A stretch of 6,652 nt of DNA from Actinomycetota bacterium (GTDB lineage: Bacteria; Actinomycetota; Actinomycetes; S36-B12; UBA5976): positions 1 to 6,652 of the forward strand of contig RGCY01000067.1 in NCBI GenBank assembly GCA_009918865.1, in the 5' to 3' direction. The notes beneath the pieces are model-generated. The model did not search any database. It saw only the letters and a list, made by a program, of their open reading frames with translations, and was not told where the DNA came from. Positions 1 to 5,935 of the stretch are shown here, piece by piece; the stretch's first letter is position 1; each line of letters opens with the position of its first letter. Made by a program: the position numbers and the translations under genes.

Positions 1-299
1 AGTTCTGGAGCCCGATCAACTCGCCCACCAAACATTTCACCAATGAGTTGGTGACCAAGACATACCCCCAACACAGGAATGTCACGTTTAATCGCTTCTT
101 CCACAACTTCACGACTGCGCCCAGACTCACTCGGTGCGCCCGGTCCGGGGGAAATCAGCAAGCCGGCTTTGTTGTCCAGGTCGGCAATTGTGACAGCGTC
201 ATTGCGCAGGGTCGTCACATCAGCACCAAGTTGTTGGAGGTATTGGACGATGTTGAACACGAAGGAGTCGTAGTTGTCAACGACAAGAATCTTCGTCAT
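1..299 (-). CDS. trpG: Anthranilate / aminodeoxychorismate synthase glutamine amidotransferase subunit (TrpG/PabA), 5' part, cut by window edge
   Basis: Class I glutamine amidotransferase subunit. It hydrolyses glutamine and passes ammonia to the chorismate-binding partner (TrpE or PabB) for tryptophan or folate synthesis in the cytoplasm. The first 99 residues are visible. They show the family start MTKILVVDNYDSFVFN, the oxyanion-loop segment SPGPGAP at about 50-56, and the nucleophile elbow GVCLGHQ at 78-84 with catalytic Cys80. The His-Glu part of the triad would lie beyond the left edge. The ATG at 299-297 is preceded by GGGAGG (311-306) six bases upstream, which fixes the start. The gene is divergent from the PhoX-like gene. 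TrpG and PabA cannot be separated from this fragment, and in many actinobacteria one protein serves both pathways. The trpG symbol follows the mycobacterial gene at the equivalent locus. Confidence 0.95.
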   Translation of the reverse strand, partial: MTKILVVDNYDSFVFNIVQYLQQLGADVTTLRNDAVTIADLDNKAGLLISPGPGAPSESGRSREVVEEAIKRDIPVLGVCLGHQLIGEMFGGRVDRAPE

Positions 300-318
300 G
301 CGACACCTCCCATTCCCG

Positions 319-340
319 GTTCGTTTTCCGTTCGTTTGTC
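319..340 (+). promoter_or_regulatory. PHO-box-like pair of 11-bp direct repeats upstream of the PhoX-like gene
   Basis: Two adjacent 11-base units, 319-329 and 330-340, both begin with GTTCGTTT. In actinobacteria such as Streptomyces, the phosphate regulator PhoP binds 11-base direct repeat units with consensus G(G/T)TCAYYYR(S)G. Each unit here matches 8 of 11 positions, and both carry G instead of A at position 5. The repeat points toward the plus-strand phosphatase-type gene, a logical PhoP target. The box sits about 150 bases from the start codon. No convincing -10 follows; CAACGT at 351-356 is a weak candidate. Binding is inferred, not shown. Confidence 0.4.
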
Positions 341-342
341 GA

Positions 343-370
343 ATGCTACCCAACGTGAACATGCGGTAAA
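343..370 (-). promoter_or_regulatory. Candidate promoter of trpG/pabA
   Basis: On the minus strand there is a -10-like TAGCAT (348-343, matching TANNNT) and a -35-like TTTACC (370-365), separated by 16 bases. Transcription would start near 336 and give a leader of about 37 bases that carries the GGGAGG ribosome-binding site. The -35 match is only 4 of 6, so this rests mainly on the -10 box and spacing. Confidence 0.4.
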
Positions 371-478
371 TCGGTTGAAGGAACTTCATTGGTTTGTTAC
401 GCGGTCTTCACTTCAGAGGAGCGCCGTAGTCACATTGAACGACTTTGCTTTCCACGTCGTCGATTGGCGACAGAATCT

Positions 479-485
479 AAAGGAG
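479..485 (+). promoter_or_regulatory. Ribosome-binding site deciding the start of the PhoX-like gene
   Basis: AAAGGAG lies six bases before the ATG at 492. The reading frame stays open upstream to position 48, but that part is antisense to trpG and the intergenic region. This site plus the signal peptide right after the ATG set the true start. Confidence 0.85.
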
Positions 486-491
486 ACATCC

Positions 492-2102
492 ATGCACAGC
501 AAGTTATCTCCGGGCAAGAAGCGACTGCTTCTTGGCGCGGCATCCGCTGTGGCCGTCACCGGTCTCACAGTCACACCTGCCATTGCGGGACTGACAAACA
601 TCTTTGACAATCCGCCAGCTGCGGGTTTCCGCAACATCAGCGGTCCCAACACGCTCGTGCCTCCGTATGTTGTCGGCAGCAGCGATGCTGTGACAATCCA
701 ATCGCTGCTCACCACCGGTGATGCTGGGGTGTCTGGCTACAACATGGCTGGAGTTCCCGACGCATTGGCGCTATGGAAAATCTCGAACAACAGCGCTGTG
801 CTGCTGATGAACCACGAGTTGCAGCCCGCGCAGGGCCTAGTGCGCGCACATGGACAAAAAGGTGCATTCGTTTCTCGCTGGATTCTCAAGAGTGACGGCA
901 GCCTCGTCTCAGGTGGAGACCTCATCAAGTCAGTGAAGTTCTGGACCGGTAGTGGCTGGGCAAGTTCGCCAACCGTTGCAGGTGACATTGCCGCCTTTAA
1001 CCGCTTCTGCAGTGGCTCACTGGCGACTCCAGGGCAATTGCGTTACAACACCTTGTCTTCCCGTTACGGCGTGACAGACCCGATCTACTTCGCTGTTGAA
1101 GAAGGCGGCAACGAAAGTCGCGTCTTCGCTGTGAACGTCAACTCTGGCGAAGCCCTCGAACTCCCTGACTTGGGTCGTGCTTCATGGGAGAACGTCACTG
1201 TCGCGCCGACTACCCCAAGTCTCAAGACAATCACCATCGGCAACGAGGATGGTTCAGACGACAAGAGCCAGGTGTGGGTCTACAGCGGCACCAAGAAGAC
1301 CTCGGGTAATTTCGCAGAACGCACTGGTCTGACAGGCGGCAGTTCCTATGTCATGCGCATAAATGACGCAGATGGAAACCGCGTTGCCACGGACACCATC
1401 TTCCGTTCGAAGTACACCAAGGGCCAGGCTGCGCCGTTCACCCTCGCAGCAATCGATACGACAAAGACCGGAACCGCGCAGAACACCCAGGCGGATTTGG
1501 TTGGAACTGGTCTTAGTCGAGTTGAGGACGGTCACTTCGACCCGAACAACCCGAACGTCTACTACTTCATCACTACGCAAGGTGGGCCAAGCAACGGTGT
1601 GATGACAAGCGGTGGGTTGTGGAAGATGGTCTTCAACGACATCAATAACCCACTCGCAGGTGGCACCGTCACATTGCTACTCGACAACACATCATTGCCG
1701 AGCTACAACGGCACCACCGGTCCTGCGATGAACAAGATTGACAACCTCGTTGTGGATAGCAAGGGCAACATCCTCATCCAGGAAGACCCGGGCAACAACG
1801 CCGTCATCTCGCGCATCTTCGCCTACCGCATCAGCGATGGTGCATTCGCAGAGATTGCACGCTTTGACGCCAACCGCTTCACACCAGGCGGTCCGCAGTT
1901 CATCACTCAAGACGAAGAGTCCAGCGGCATCATCGATGCATCTGAACTTCTCGGACCGAACACATACCTCTTCGACGCACAAGTGCACTCAGCGAAGGAG
2001 CTCACCCCAGGCACGGGCAAGGGGAAGGCTGAGGAGCTTGTTGAAGGCGGTCAGCTGCTTCGCCTCACGGTGAGTAACTGGACCACCATCTACGGCAGCT
2101 AA
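492..2102 (+). CDS. Secreted PhoX-like (DUF839) phosphatase-type protein
   Basis: This 536-residue protein belongs to the DUF839/PhoX family, whose characterised members are metal-dependent (Ca/Fe) alkaline phosphatases that release phosphate from organic esters outside the cytoplasmic membrane. Residues 1-32 form a signal peptide: basic KKR at 9-11, a hydrophobic stretch, then a likely signal peptidase I site after AIA (32). Family-like blocks follow in order: MNHEL (106-110), RFCSG with Cys173 (171-175), EEGG (203-206), SWEN (231-234), GNEDGS (250-255), RVEDGHFD (343-350) and QEDPGN (430-435). These acidic and Asn-rich blocks fit metal-binding loops of the propeller fold. No lipobox or sortase signal is seen. 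The signal peptide has lysines where the Tat pathway needs a twin arginine. The gene stands alone, with its own ribosome-binding site and a downstream hairpin. Enzyme activity is inferred from family; some DUF839 proteins have no known substrate. Confidence 0.85.
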   Translation: MHSKLSPGKKRLLLGAASAVAVTGLTVTPAIAGLTNIFDNPPAAGFRNISGPNTLVPPYVVGSSDAVTIQSLLTTGDAGVSGYNMAGVPDALALWKISNNSAVLLMNHELQPAQGLVRAHGQKGAFVSRWILKSDGSLVSGGDLIKSVKFWTGSGWASSPTVAGDIAAFNRFCSGSLATPGQLRYNTLSSRYGVTDPIYFAVEEGGNESRVFAVNVNSGEALELPDLGRASWENVTVAPTTPSLKTITIGNEDGSDDKSQVWVYSGTKKTSGNFAERTGLTGGSSYVMRINDADGNRVATDTIFRSKYTKGQAAPFTLAAIDTTKTGTAQNTQADLVGTGLSRVEDGHFDPNNPNVYYFITTQGGPSNGVMTSGGLWKMVFNDINNPLAGGTVTLLLDNTSLPSYNGTTGPAMNKIDNLVVDSKGNILIQEDPGNNAVISRIFAYRISDGAFAEIARFDANRFTPGGPQFITQDEESSGIIDASELLGPNTYLFDAQVHSAKELTPGTGKGKAEELVEGGQLLRLTVSNWTTIYGS

Positions 2103-2116
2103 TCCTCCGCTGCTAC

Positions 2117-2160
2117 AGCAACGCGACCTCGCAGTTGGGCAACTGCGGGGTCGCGTTGTT
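2117..2160 (+). terminator. Strong hairpin between convergent genes
   Basis: Arms 2119-2136 and 2141-2158 pair over 18 bases with a single G-T wobble around a GGGC loop. Two more pairs at the outside extend the stem to 2117-2160. It begins 15 bases after the TAA of the PhoX-like gene and is followed by the moderately T-rich TTGTTCATTCT, so it most likely ends plus-strand transcription. On the minus strand it lies about 80 bases past the ATPase stop without a T-tract, so a role as a shared terminator is possible but weaker. Confidence 0.75.
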
Positions 2161-2188
2161 CATTCTGCCTGCCGTCGGCATCGGCATT

Positions 2189-2203
2189 CACGAGCAGCTC
2201 GTG
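2189..2203 (-). terminator. Small hairpin downstream of the ABC operon
   Basis: CACGAG and CTCGTG form a perfect 6-bp stem with a 3-base loop, 36 bases past the stop of the ATPase gene. No T-tract follows on the minus strand. It could help end the importer transcript together with the larger hairpin at 2117-2160. Confidence 0.25.
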
Positions 2204-2238
2204 GCGCGCAGAGTTACGCGAACGGCAGCGACGAGTGC

Positions 2239-2988
2239 TCAATCGAGCAGGCGTGAGAGAAATTCTTGGGTGCGCGGCTGTTGGGGGTTACCAAGCACCT
2301 GCGCTGCCGGACCTTCTTCGACGATTCGGCCTTGGTCGAGAAACAACACCCAGTCCGCCACATCTCGGGCAAAGGACAATTCATGGGTTGCCATCACAAT
2401 TGAGGTTCCCTGCTGCTTTAACTCGCGAATGAGTTCAAGTACTTCGCCAACAAGTTCAGGGTCGAGTGCGGATGTGACCTCATCAAGGAGTAGCACTTTG
2501 GGCTCAAGCGCCACGGCGCGCATAATGGCGGCGCGCTGCTGCTGACCACCAGAAAGTTTGTCTGGGTATGAATTTGCTTGTTCCGAAAGTCCAATGCGCT
2601 CAAGGAGCGCCTCAGCACGCGAGTTAGCAGCCTCCGGCTCAATGCCTTTGACCTTTCTTAGTGCAAGAGTGATGTTCTCGCGAACACTCAAATGTGCAAA
2701 CAAGTTGTAGGCCTGAAACACCAAACCAATGTTCCGACGCACCTCGTCTTGATTGACTCGCGGGTCTGTGATGTCTTGCTCGCCTAGGAAAATCTGGCCG
2801 TCGTTGACTTGTTCAAGCAAGTTGATGCACCGCAGGAGTGTCGACTTACCTGACCCTGATGAACCAATGAGGGCAACTATCTGTCCTTGGTAGAGCTCTA
2901 GGTCAACCCCGCGCAACACCGCCGTGCCGTCGAAAGATTTGTGCACCTGTGTTGCATGCAGAACCAATTGAGCTGCCGGCGTGGTCAC
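2239..2988 (-). CDS. Polar amino acid ABC importer, ATP-binding subunit
   Basis: Cytoplasmic ATPase that powers the importer encoded by the two upstream genes. The 249 residues carry every nucleotide-binding-domain motif: Walker A GSSGSGKST (42-50), Q-loop Gln92, signature LSGGQQQR (145-152), Walker B VLLLDE (165-170), D-loop SALD (173-176) and switch His202 in MATHEL. The length and the DEVTSALDPELVGEVL-type Walker B region are typical of GlnQ/HisP-like subunits of the polar amino acid uptake family. The GTG start at 2988-2986 overlaps the permease TGA as GTGA, which points to translational coupling. An in-frame extension to 3078 exists but lies inside the permease gene and has no family match. 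The gene is last in the operon, and the substrate cannot be told from an ATPase. Confidence 0.95.
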   Translation of the reverse strand: MTTPAAQLVLHATQVHKSFDGTAVLRGVDLELYQGQIVALIGSSGSGKSTLLRCINLLEQVNDGQIFLGEQDITDPRVNQDEVRRNIGLVFQAYNLFAHLSVRENITLALRKVKGIEPEAANSRAEALLERIGLSEQANSYPDKLSGGQQQRAAIMRAVALEPKVLLLDEVTSALDPELVGEVLELIRELKQQGTSIVMATHELSFARDVADWVLFLDQGRIVEEGPAAQVLGNPQQPRTQEFLSRLLD

Positions 2989-3857
2989 AAAACACCACCG
3001 GTTTGCTCGCGGCGCGCAAGTCGTGCAGTGAAGGCATCTGTGACTCGAATCATCGGGATCGCGAGCACCACGAAACACAAACCTGCGAGCACATAGGGAG
3101 TGAAGTTGGCAAAGCGTGACACTTCAATCCCAGCGCTTCGCACAGCGTCGACCGCGCCAAGTACCGAAATAAGTCCCACATCTTTCTGCAATGAGACAAA
3201 GTCATTCATCAACGGTGGTGCAACTTTGCGAAATGCTTGTGGCAAGACGACGAGGCGCATGGACTGTGCGTACGTGAGACCGAGTGAGCGGGCTGCGAGC
3301 CGTTGCGACGGATGCACTGCCTCAATGCCAGCTCGAAACACTTCGGCAACATAAGCAGAGTAGGTCAAGATGAGTGCGATAGTGCCGAGCACTTCTGCTG
3401 GAACGCGGCCCAGCCATTCCAACCGCAAACCGGGTATGCCGAAGCCCACAAGGTAAAGGACGATGATGAGTGGCATTCCACGAAACAAGTCAACATAGCC
3501 ACGAACGAGTAACCGCACGGGCGTGAAGATGGGTGAACGCAAAGTGCGTAGCAGCGCGAGAGTTAAGCCGAAAATAAGCACGCCAATGGACGAGAAAACC
3601 AGAACGCGTAGGTTGAGCACGAGTCCTTCGAGGACCCGTGGAAGTGCTGCACGGGCAGTTTCCCAATCAAAAAACGATGACTGGACGCGAGACCAACCTG
3701 GTGAGTTGACGAGTGCCAACCACGCCAGAACCGCAAATGCCAGAGTCGATGCAAGTGAAACCAAGGTGGAACGTCGGCGACGCTGTTCCCGATATGCGCG
3801 TCGACCCTGCTCGACCTGACTCGGTGAAGCAGGGTCGACGCCACTGGAAGTAATCAC
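2985..3857 (-). CDS. Polar amino acid ABC importer, permease subunit
   Basis: Inner-membrane permease of the HisM/GlnP type, 290 residues. After a basic cytoplasmic N-terminus (REQRRRR, 23-29) come hydrophobic segments near 33-50, 78-104, 127-143, 155-173 and 254-272, with a further less hydrophobic one near 213-235. The conserved FRGMPL (125-130) and the EAA loop at about 185-207, ending LGLTYAQSMRLVVLPQA, dock on the ATPase. In the loop the usual EAA reads LAA (187-189) while Gly193 is kept. The start is a GTG with no clear ribosome-binding site, 39 bases after the stop of the lipoprotein gene; it is the first start available in frame. Codons 6-20 contain a perfect 14-bp inverted repeat. 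No second permease is present, so a homodimer is likely, as in many importers of this family. Confidence 0.93.
   Translation of the reverse strand: MITSSGVDPASPSQVEQGRRAYREQRRRRSTLVSLASTLAFAVLAWLALVNSPGWSRVQSSFFDWETARAALPRVLEGLVLNLRVLVFSSIGVLIFGLTLALLRTLRSPIFTPVRLLVRGYVDLFRGMPLIIVLYLVGFGIPGLRLEWLGRVPAEVLGTIALILTYSAYVAEVFRAGIEAVHPSQRLAARSLGLTYAQSMRLVVLPQAFRKVAPPLMNDFVSLQKDVGLISVLGAVDAVRSAGIEVSRFANFTPYVLAGLCFVVLAIPMIRVTDAFTARLARREQTGGVL
3798..3841 (-). repeat. Perfect 14-bp inverted repeat at the start of the permease gene
   Basis: Arms 3798-3811 (GCGTCGACCCTGCT) and 3828-3841 (AGCAGGGTCGACGC) are exactly complementary around a 16-base loop. In the mRNA this is a GC-rich hairpin that begins 13 bases after the GTG start codon and covers codons 6-20. 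No T-run follows on either strand, so it is not a classical terminator. Its place just after the lipoprotein gene fits an mRNA stabiliser or a brake on downstream expression, which is inference. Confidence 0.85.
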
Positions 3858-3903
3858 TCGCGTGCCGGCATGTGCGGTGTTGCTTCGGAAGTGTTACTAC
3901 TTC
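3847..3903 (-). promoter_or_regulatory. Possible coupling structure pairing the lipoprotein stop region with the permease start
   Basis: Plus-strand arms 3847-3858 and 3890-3903 can form 12 pairs with one mismatch and a two-base bulge. In the transcript one arm holds the stop codon of the lipoprotein gene (3899-3897) and the other holds the permease GTG (3857-3855). A ribosome finishing the first gene would open the structure and free the second start. The pairing is imperfect and the 31-base loop is large. Confidence 0.35.
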
Positions 3904-4724
3904 AGAACTGGCGCACCAGCGGACGCTGTGAGCCACTTCTGCTCGAGTTTGCCCAGCGTGCCGTCTGTCCGCAGTGCATCCACTGCCGCAGAAACCTTGG
4001 CTGTGAGCGCGCTGCCCTTGTCAAGCACGAGACCGAACTCATCACCCTTCTTGGCAGTCGGCAATTGGCCGACAATCTTGCCGTTCGTCAAATCCACGGC
4101 GGCTTCGTAAAGGGCGGTCGGCAAGTCCATGACAAGCGCATCAACTTGTCCGTTCTTCAACGCCGCAACAGCGTCATCGTTCGTGTTGAAGGCGAGACCC
4201 TTTTGAGTCGGCTTGATGACATCAGTGATGGCTGCATAGGAAGTTGTGCCGGCTTGTGCGCCCAGCAAAGTGGATTGCAAATCAGCAATCGATTTGGCAT
4301 TTGCCGCTTTGGTGCCCGCAACAGTGACGACGGTCTGAGTCGTTGAGTAGTAAGGCGTGGAGAAATCAACGCTCTTCTTGCGTTCCTCTGTGATGCTGAA
4401 CTGTTGCAAGTTGAAGTCAAAGTTCTTCGGCCCTGGTGCAATTGCTTGATCGAATGAGGTGCGCACCCACACAACATCTTCTTTCTTGAAACCTAGTTTC
4501 TCGGCCACTGCATACGCCACAGCAGATTCAAAACCTTCGCCGCTTTCCGGCTTGTCGTTCAGCACCCACGGTGCGTAGGCCGGCAAACCGGTGCCGATGG
4601 TCAACTTGCCTTTAGTCACCGTAGTCAAACTGGCGGCGTCGGTGCCTGATGAGCACGCGGCAAGCGCGGCAACCATCGTGGCAACAACTGCAGCAAGGGC
4701 AACGCGCCCAAACGTGCGATTCAT
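3897..4724 (-). CDS. Polar amino acid ABC importer, substrate-binding lipoprotein
   Basis: Family 3 solute-binding protein of 275 residues, anchored as a lipoprotein on the outer face of the membrane, where it hands an amino acid to the permease. The N-terminus MNRTFGRVALAA leads into a hydrophobic stretch and the lipobox LAAC, with Cys24 as the lipidated residue. Family features include GFE at 64-66, ITEERKKSVDFSTPYY at 111-126 (Arg115 is in place for the ligand carboxylate), GAQAGTTS at 155-162, and VDALVMD at 194-200 (Asp200 is in place for the ligand amino group). The C-terminus has the usual DGTLGKLEQKW helix. The chosen ATG at 4724 lies six bases after AAGGAG; an in-frame ATG at 4739 would put that site inside the gene. 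It is the first gene of the operon. The specific amino acid cannot be deduced. Confidence 0.95.
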   Translation of the reverse strand: MNRTFGRVALAAVVATMVAALAACSSGTDAASLTTVTKGKLTIGTGLPAYAPWVLNDKPESGEGFESAVAYAVAEKLGFKKEDVVWVRTSFDQAIAPGPKNFDFNLQQFSITEERKKSVDFSTPYYSTTQTVVTVAGTKAANAKSIADLQSTLLGAQAGTTSYAAITDVIKPTQKGLAFNTNDDAVAALKNGQVDALVMDLPTALYEAAVDLTNGKIVGQLPTAKKGDEFGLVLDKGSALTAKVSAAVDALRTDGTLGKLEQKWLTASAGAPVLK

Positions 4725-4730
4725 GCGAAT

Positions 4731-4736
4731 CTCCTT
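4731..4736 (-). promoter_or_regulatory. Ribosome-binding site deciding the start of the lipoprotein gene
   Basis: AAGGAG on the minus strand, six bases before the ATG at 4724-4722. It overlaps codons 2-4 of the longer alternative starting at 4739, which therefore is unlikely to be used. Confidence 0.85.
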
Positions 4737-4739
4737 CAT

Positions 4740-4885
4740 CTACCGGGGTAGGCCGATGCGGCCATGGGCGTTATCCAACACCGGAAGACAGGCTTTGGCT
4801 AACTCGCGGTGAATCGTGAAGCGATTGCTGCCGGGACTGTTGACTCGATAGTTCTCACGTCAAACGGTCATTGAACCTCTGGCGA
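4740..4885. promoter_or_regulatory. Divergent control region between the importer operon and the acetyltransferase
   Basis: This gap must hold the importer promoter on the minus strand, but no TANNNT -10 box is visible there on that strand. Two palindromic sequences stand out. AATCGTGAAGCGATT (4812-4826) has perfect 5-bp arms and a 5-base centre. CTACCGGGGTAG (4740-4751) has 5-bp arms and lies just upstream of the lipoprotein ribosome-binding site. Either could be an operator; both are short enough to arise by chance. Confidence 0.3.
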
Positions 4886-4891
4886 TACGGT
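4886..4891 (+). promoter_or_regulatory. Candidate -10 box for a leaderless acetyltransferase transcript
   Basis: TACGGT matches TANNNT and ends five bases before the ATG at 4897. No ribosome-binding site precedes that ATG. Transcription would begin at or next to the A of the start codon. No -35 sits at proper distance; TTGAAC at 4871-4876 is too close. Confidence 0.35.
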
Positions 4892-4896
4892 TAGAC

Positions 4897-5721
4897 ATGG
4901 ATGTCATTGAGTTTGGCACTGCGGAAGAGTTCCTCGAGGCTTCCAGGCAATTTCGTGCCAACGAGCCATACCTAACAAATGTCATCGGTTCGGTTGCCCA
5001 CAGCGTGACCCGAGGTCGTAGGTATGACGCCTGCCATTGGTTTATCGCACGCGATCAAGGTCAGGTTGTTGGTCTCGCTATGCGAACCTTGCCTCACAAC
5101 CTCATGATCTCGCCGATGAGCGAACCGGCGAATGCAGCAATGGCGGCGGCTGTGGCTCAGGTCTTTCCAGACTTACCCGGCTTTTCTGGACCTTTATCCC
5201 AGATGCCTGCATTTCAAAGCGCACTTGGCGCAGTCTCGGCGGAGACATCAATGACTGAGGTTGTCTATGTGCTGGGAGCGTTCACTCCTGCCGTCGCTGC
5301 CGGGGTAGCTCGACGGGTAAACACTGACGATGTCGAGTTACTGCGCACCTGGCTGTTCGACTTCGCGGTTGAAGCACGACTGCCCACACATGACATTGAG
5401 GCAGGTGTTGCACGCATGCTCGATGTGGGCTGGTTGTGGGAGCACGACGGAAAGCCGGTCGCGATGTGCGGTTACGCCGGTCCCGTTGGTGATGCCGGCA
5501 CGGTTGTTGGTCGCGTTGGCCCGGTCTACACCGAACCAACTCAGCGTGGGCGTGGATTCGGCGGTGCGGTCACATCGGCAGTTGTGGAACAGCTGCAACA
5601 GATGTGCGAACACATCATGTTGTATGCGGATGCATCAAACCCAACGAGTAACGGCGTCTACCAACGACTCGGTTTTGTTGAATATGCCCGAACAGGCCAA
5701 GTTCAGTTTCGCTACGCCTAG
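4897..5721 (+). CDS. GNAT family N-acetyltransferase (FR47-like)
   Basis: Cytoplasmic acetyl-CoA-dependent N-acetyltransferase of 274 residues. The C-terminal half, from about 140, is the catalytic GNAT domain. Motif A runs VGPVYTEPTQRGRGFGGA (207-224), with the acetyl-CoA pyrophosphate-binding RGRGFG at 217-222. Motif B is YADASNPTSNGVYQRLGF (243-260), close in form to FR47-like proteins. The N-terminal half (about 10-130) looks like a degenerate second GNAT-type domain without motif A, as is common in this group. The start lacks a ribosome-binding site but has a nearby -10-like box, so it may be leaderless. The gene is divergent from the importer operon and has its own terminator. The acceptor substrate is unknown; small molecules are as likely as protein. 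Confidence 0.88.
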   Translation: MDVIEFGTAEEFLEASRQFRANEPYLTNVIGSVAHSVTRGRRYDACHWFIARDQGQVVGLAMRTLPHNLMISPMSEPANAAMAAAVAQVFPDLPGFSGPLSQMPAFQSALGAVSAETSMTEVVYVLGAFTPAVAAGVARRVNTDDVELLRTWLFDFAVEARLPTHDIEAGVARMLDVGWLWEHDGKPVAMCGYAGPVGDAGTVVGRVGPVYTEPTQRGRGFGGAVTSAVVEQLQQMCEHIMLYADASNPTSNGVYQRLGFVEYARTGQVQFRYA

Positions 5722-5727
5722 CCGCGA

Positions 5728-5756
5728 TTCGGCGAGCGAGCCGAGTTTTCGCTTTC
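5728..5756 (+). terminator. Intrinsic terminator of the acetyltransferase gene
   Basis: TTCGGC (5728-5733) and GCCGAG (5740-5745) pair with one T-G wobble around a GAGCGA loop, followed by TTTTCGCTTTC. It starts seven bases after the TAG. The T-rich tail is only on the plus strand, so it should not stop the tRNA transcript coming from the other side. Confidence 0.65.
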
Positions 5757-5831
5757 TGGTGTGACCGTGCTGAGCACAAAGTTGTCTCATGTTCACTTGA
5801 ATCAGAGGGAATGCGATGACGAAAAGGATTG

Positions 5832-5904
5832 TGGAGACTAGGGGAATCGAACCCCTAACCCCTGCCTTGCAAAGGCAGTGCTCTACCAATTGAGCTAAGT
5901 CCCC
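5832..5904 (-). tRNA. tRNA-Ala(UGC)
   Basis: The 73-base minus-strand sequence folds as a full cloverleaf. The acceptor is GGGGACT with AGTCTCC, the D stem GCTC/GAGC, the anticodon stem CTGCC/GGCAG with loop TTTGCAA and anticodon TGC at 5871-5869, and the T stem AGGGG/CCCCT with loop TTCGATT. The G3-U70 wobble, the main identity element for alanyl-tRNA synthetase, is present, as is discriminator A73. The 3' CCA is not encoded (the bases after A73 are CAA), so it must be added by nucleotidyltransferase. The gene follows the DLW-39-like gene on the same strand, and no clear promoter of its own was found. Confidence 0.98.
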
Positions 5905-5935
5905 GGGTGCTGCCCTTGAGCAGCGGCGTAAGTAT

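Noticed and set aside
48..491. In-frame 148-codon extension of the PhoX-like gene
   Set aside because: It is antisense to trpG and the intergenic region; ribosome-binding site and signal peptide place the start at 492.
1254..1988. Minus- and plus-strand frames within the PhoX-like gene
   Set aside because: They are overlaps with a well-supported gene and have low-complexity, unnatural composition.
2171..2186. Tandem CGGCAT CGGCAT
   Set aside because: Only two copies of six bases; no array and no CRISPR-like spacing.
2989..3078. In-frame 30-codon extension of the ATPase gene
   Set aside because: It lies inside the permease coding sequence and has no ATPase-family residues; the GTGA overlap start is typical.
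3563..3936. Several alternative frames of about 90-100 codons over the permease gene on both strands
   Set aside because: They overlap a clear permease and show no family features; they are shadows.
4725..4739. Earlier ATG giving MKEIR before the lipoprotein
   Set aside because: The codons for KEI are the AAGGAG ribosome-binding site of the ATG at 4724.
5767..5777. Palindrome GTGCTGAGCAC
   Set aside because: An 11-base palindrome between a terminator and a tRNA 3' end, with no promoter nearby; readily due to chance.
5814..5893. Small plus-strand frame starting ATGACGAAAAGG
   Set aside because: It is antisense to tRNA-Ala; the peptide RGIEPLTPALQ is a typical reverse-tRNA translation.
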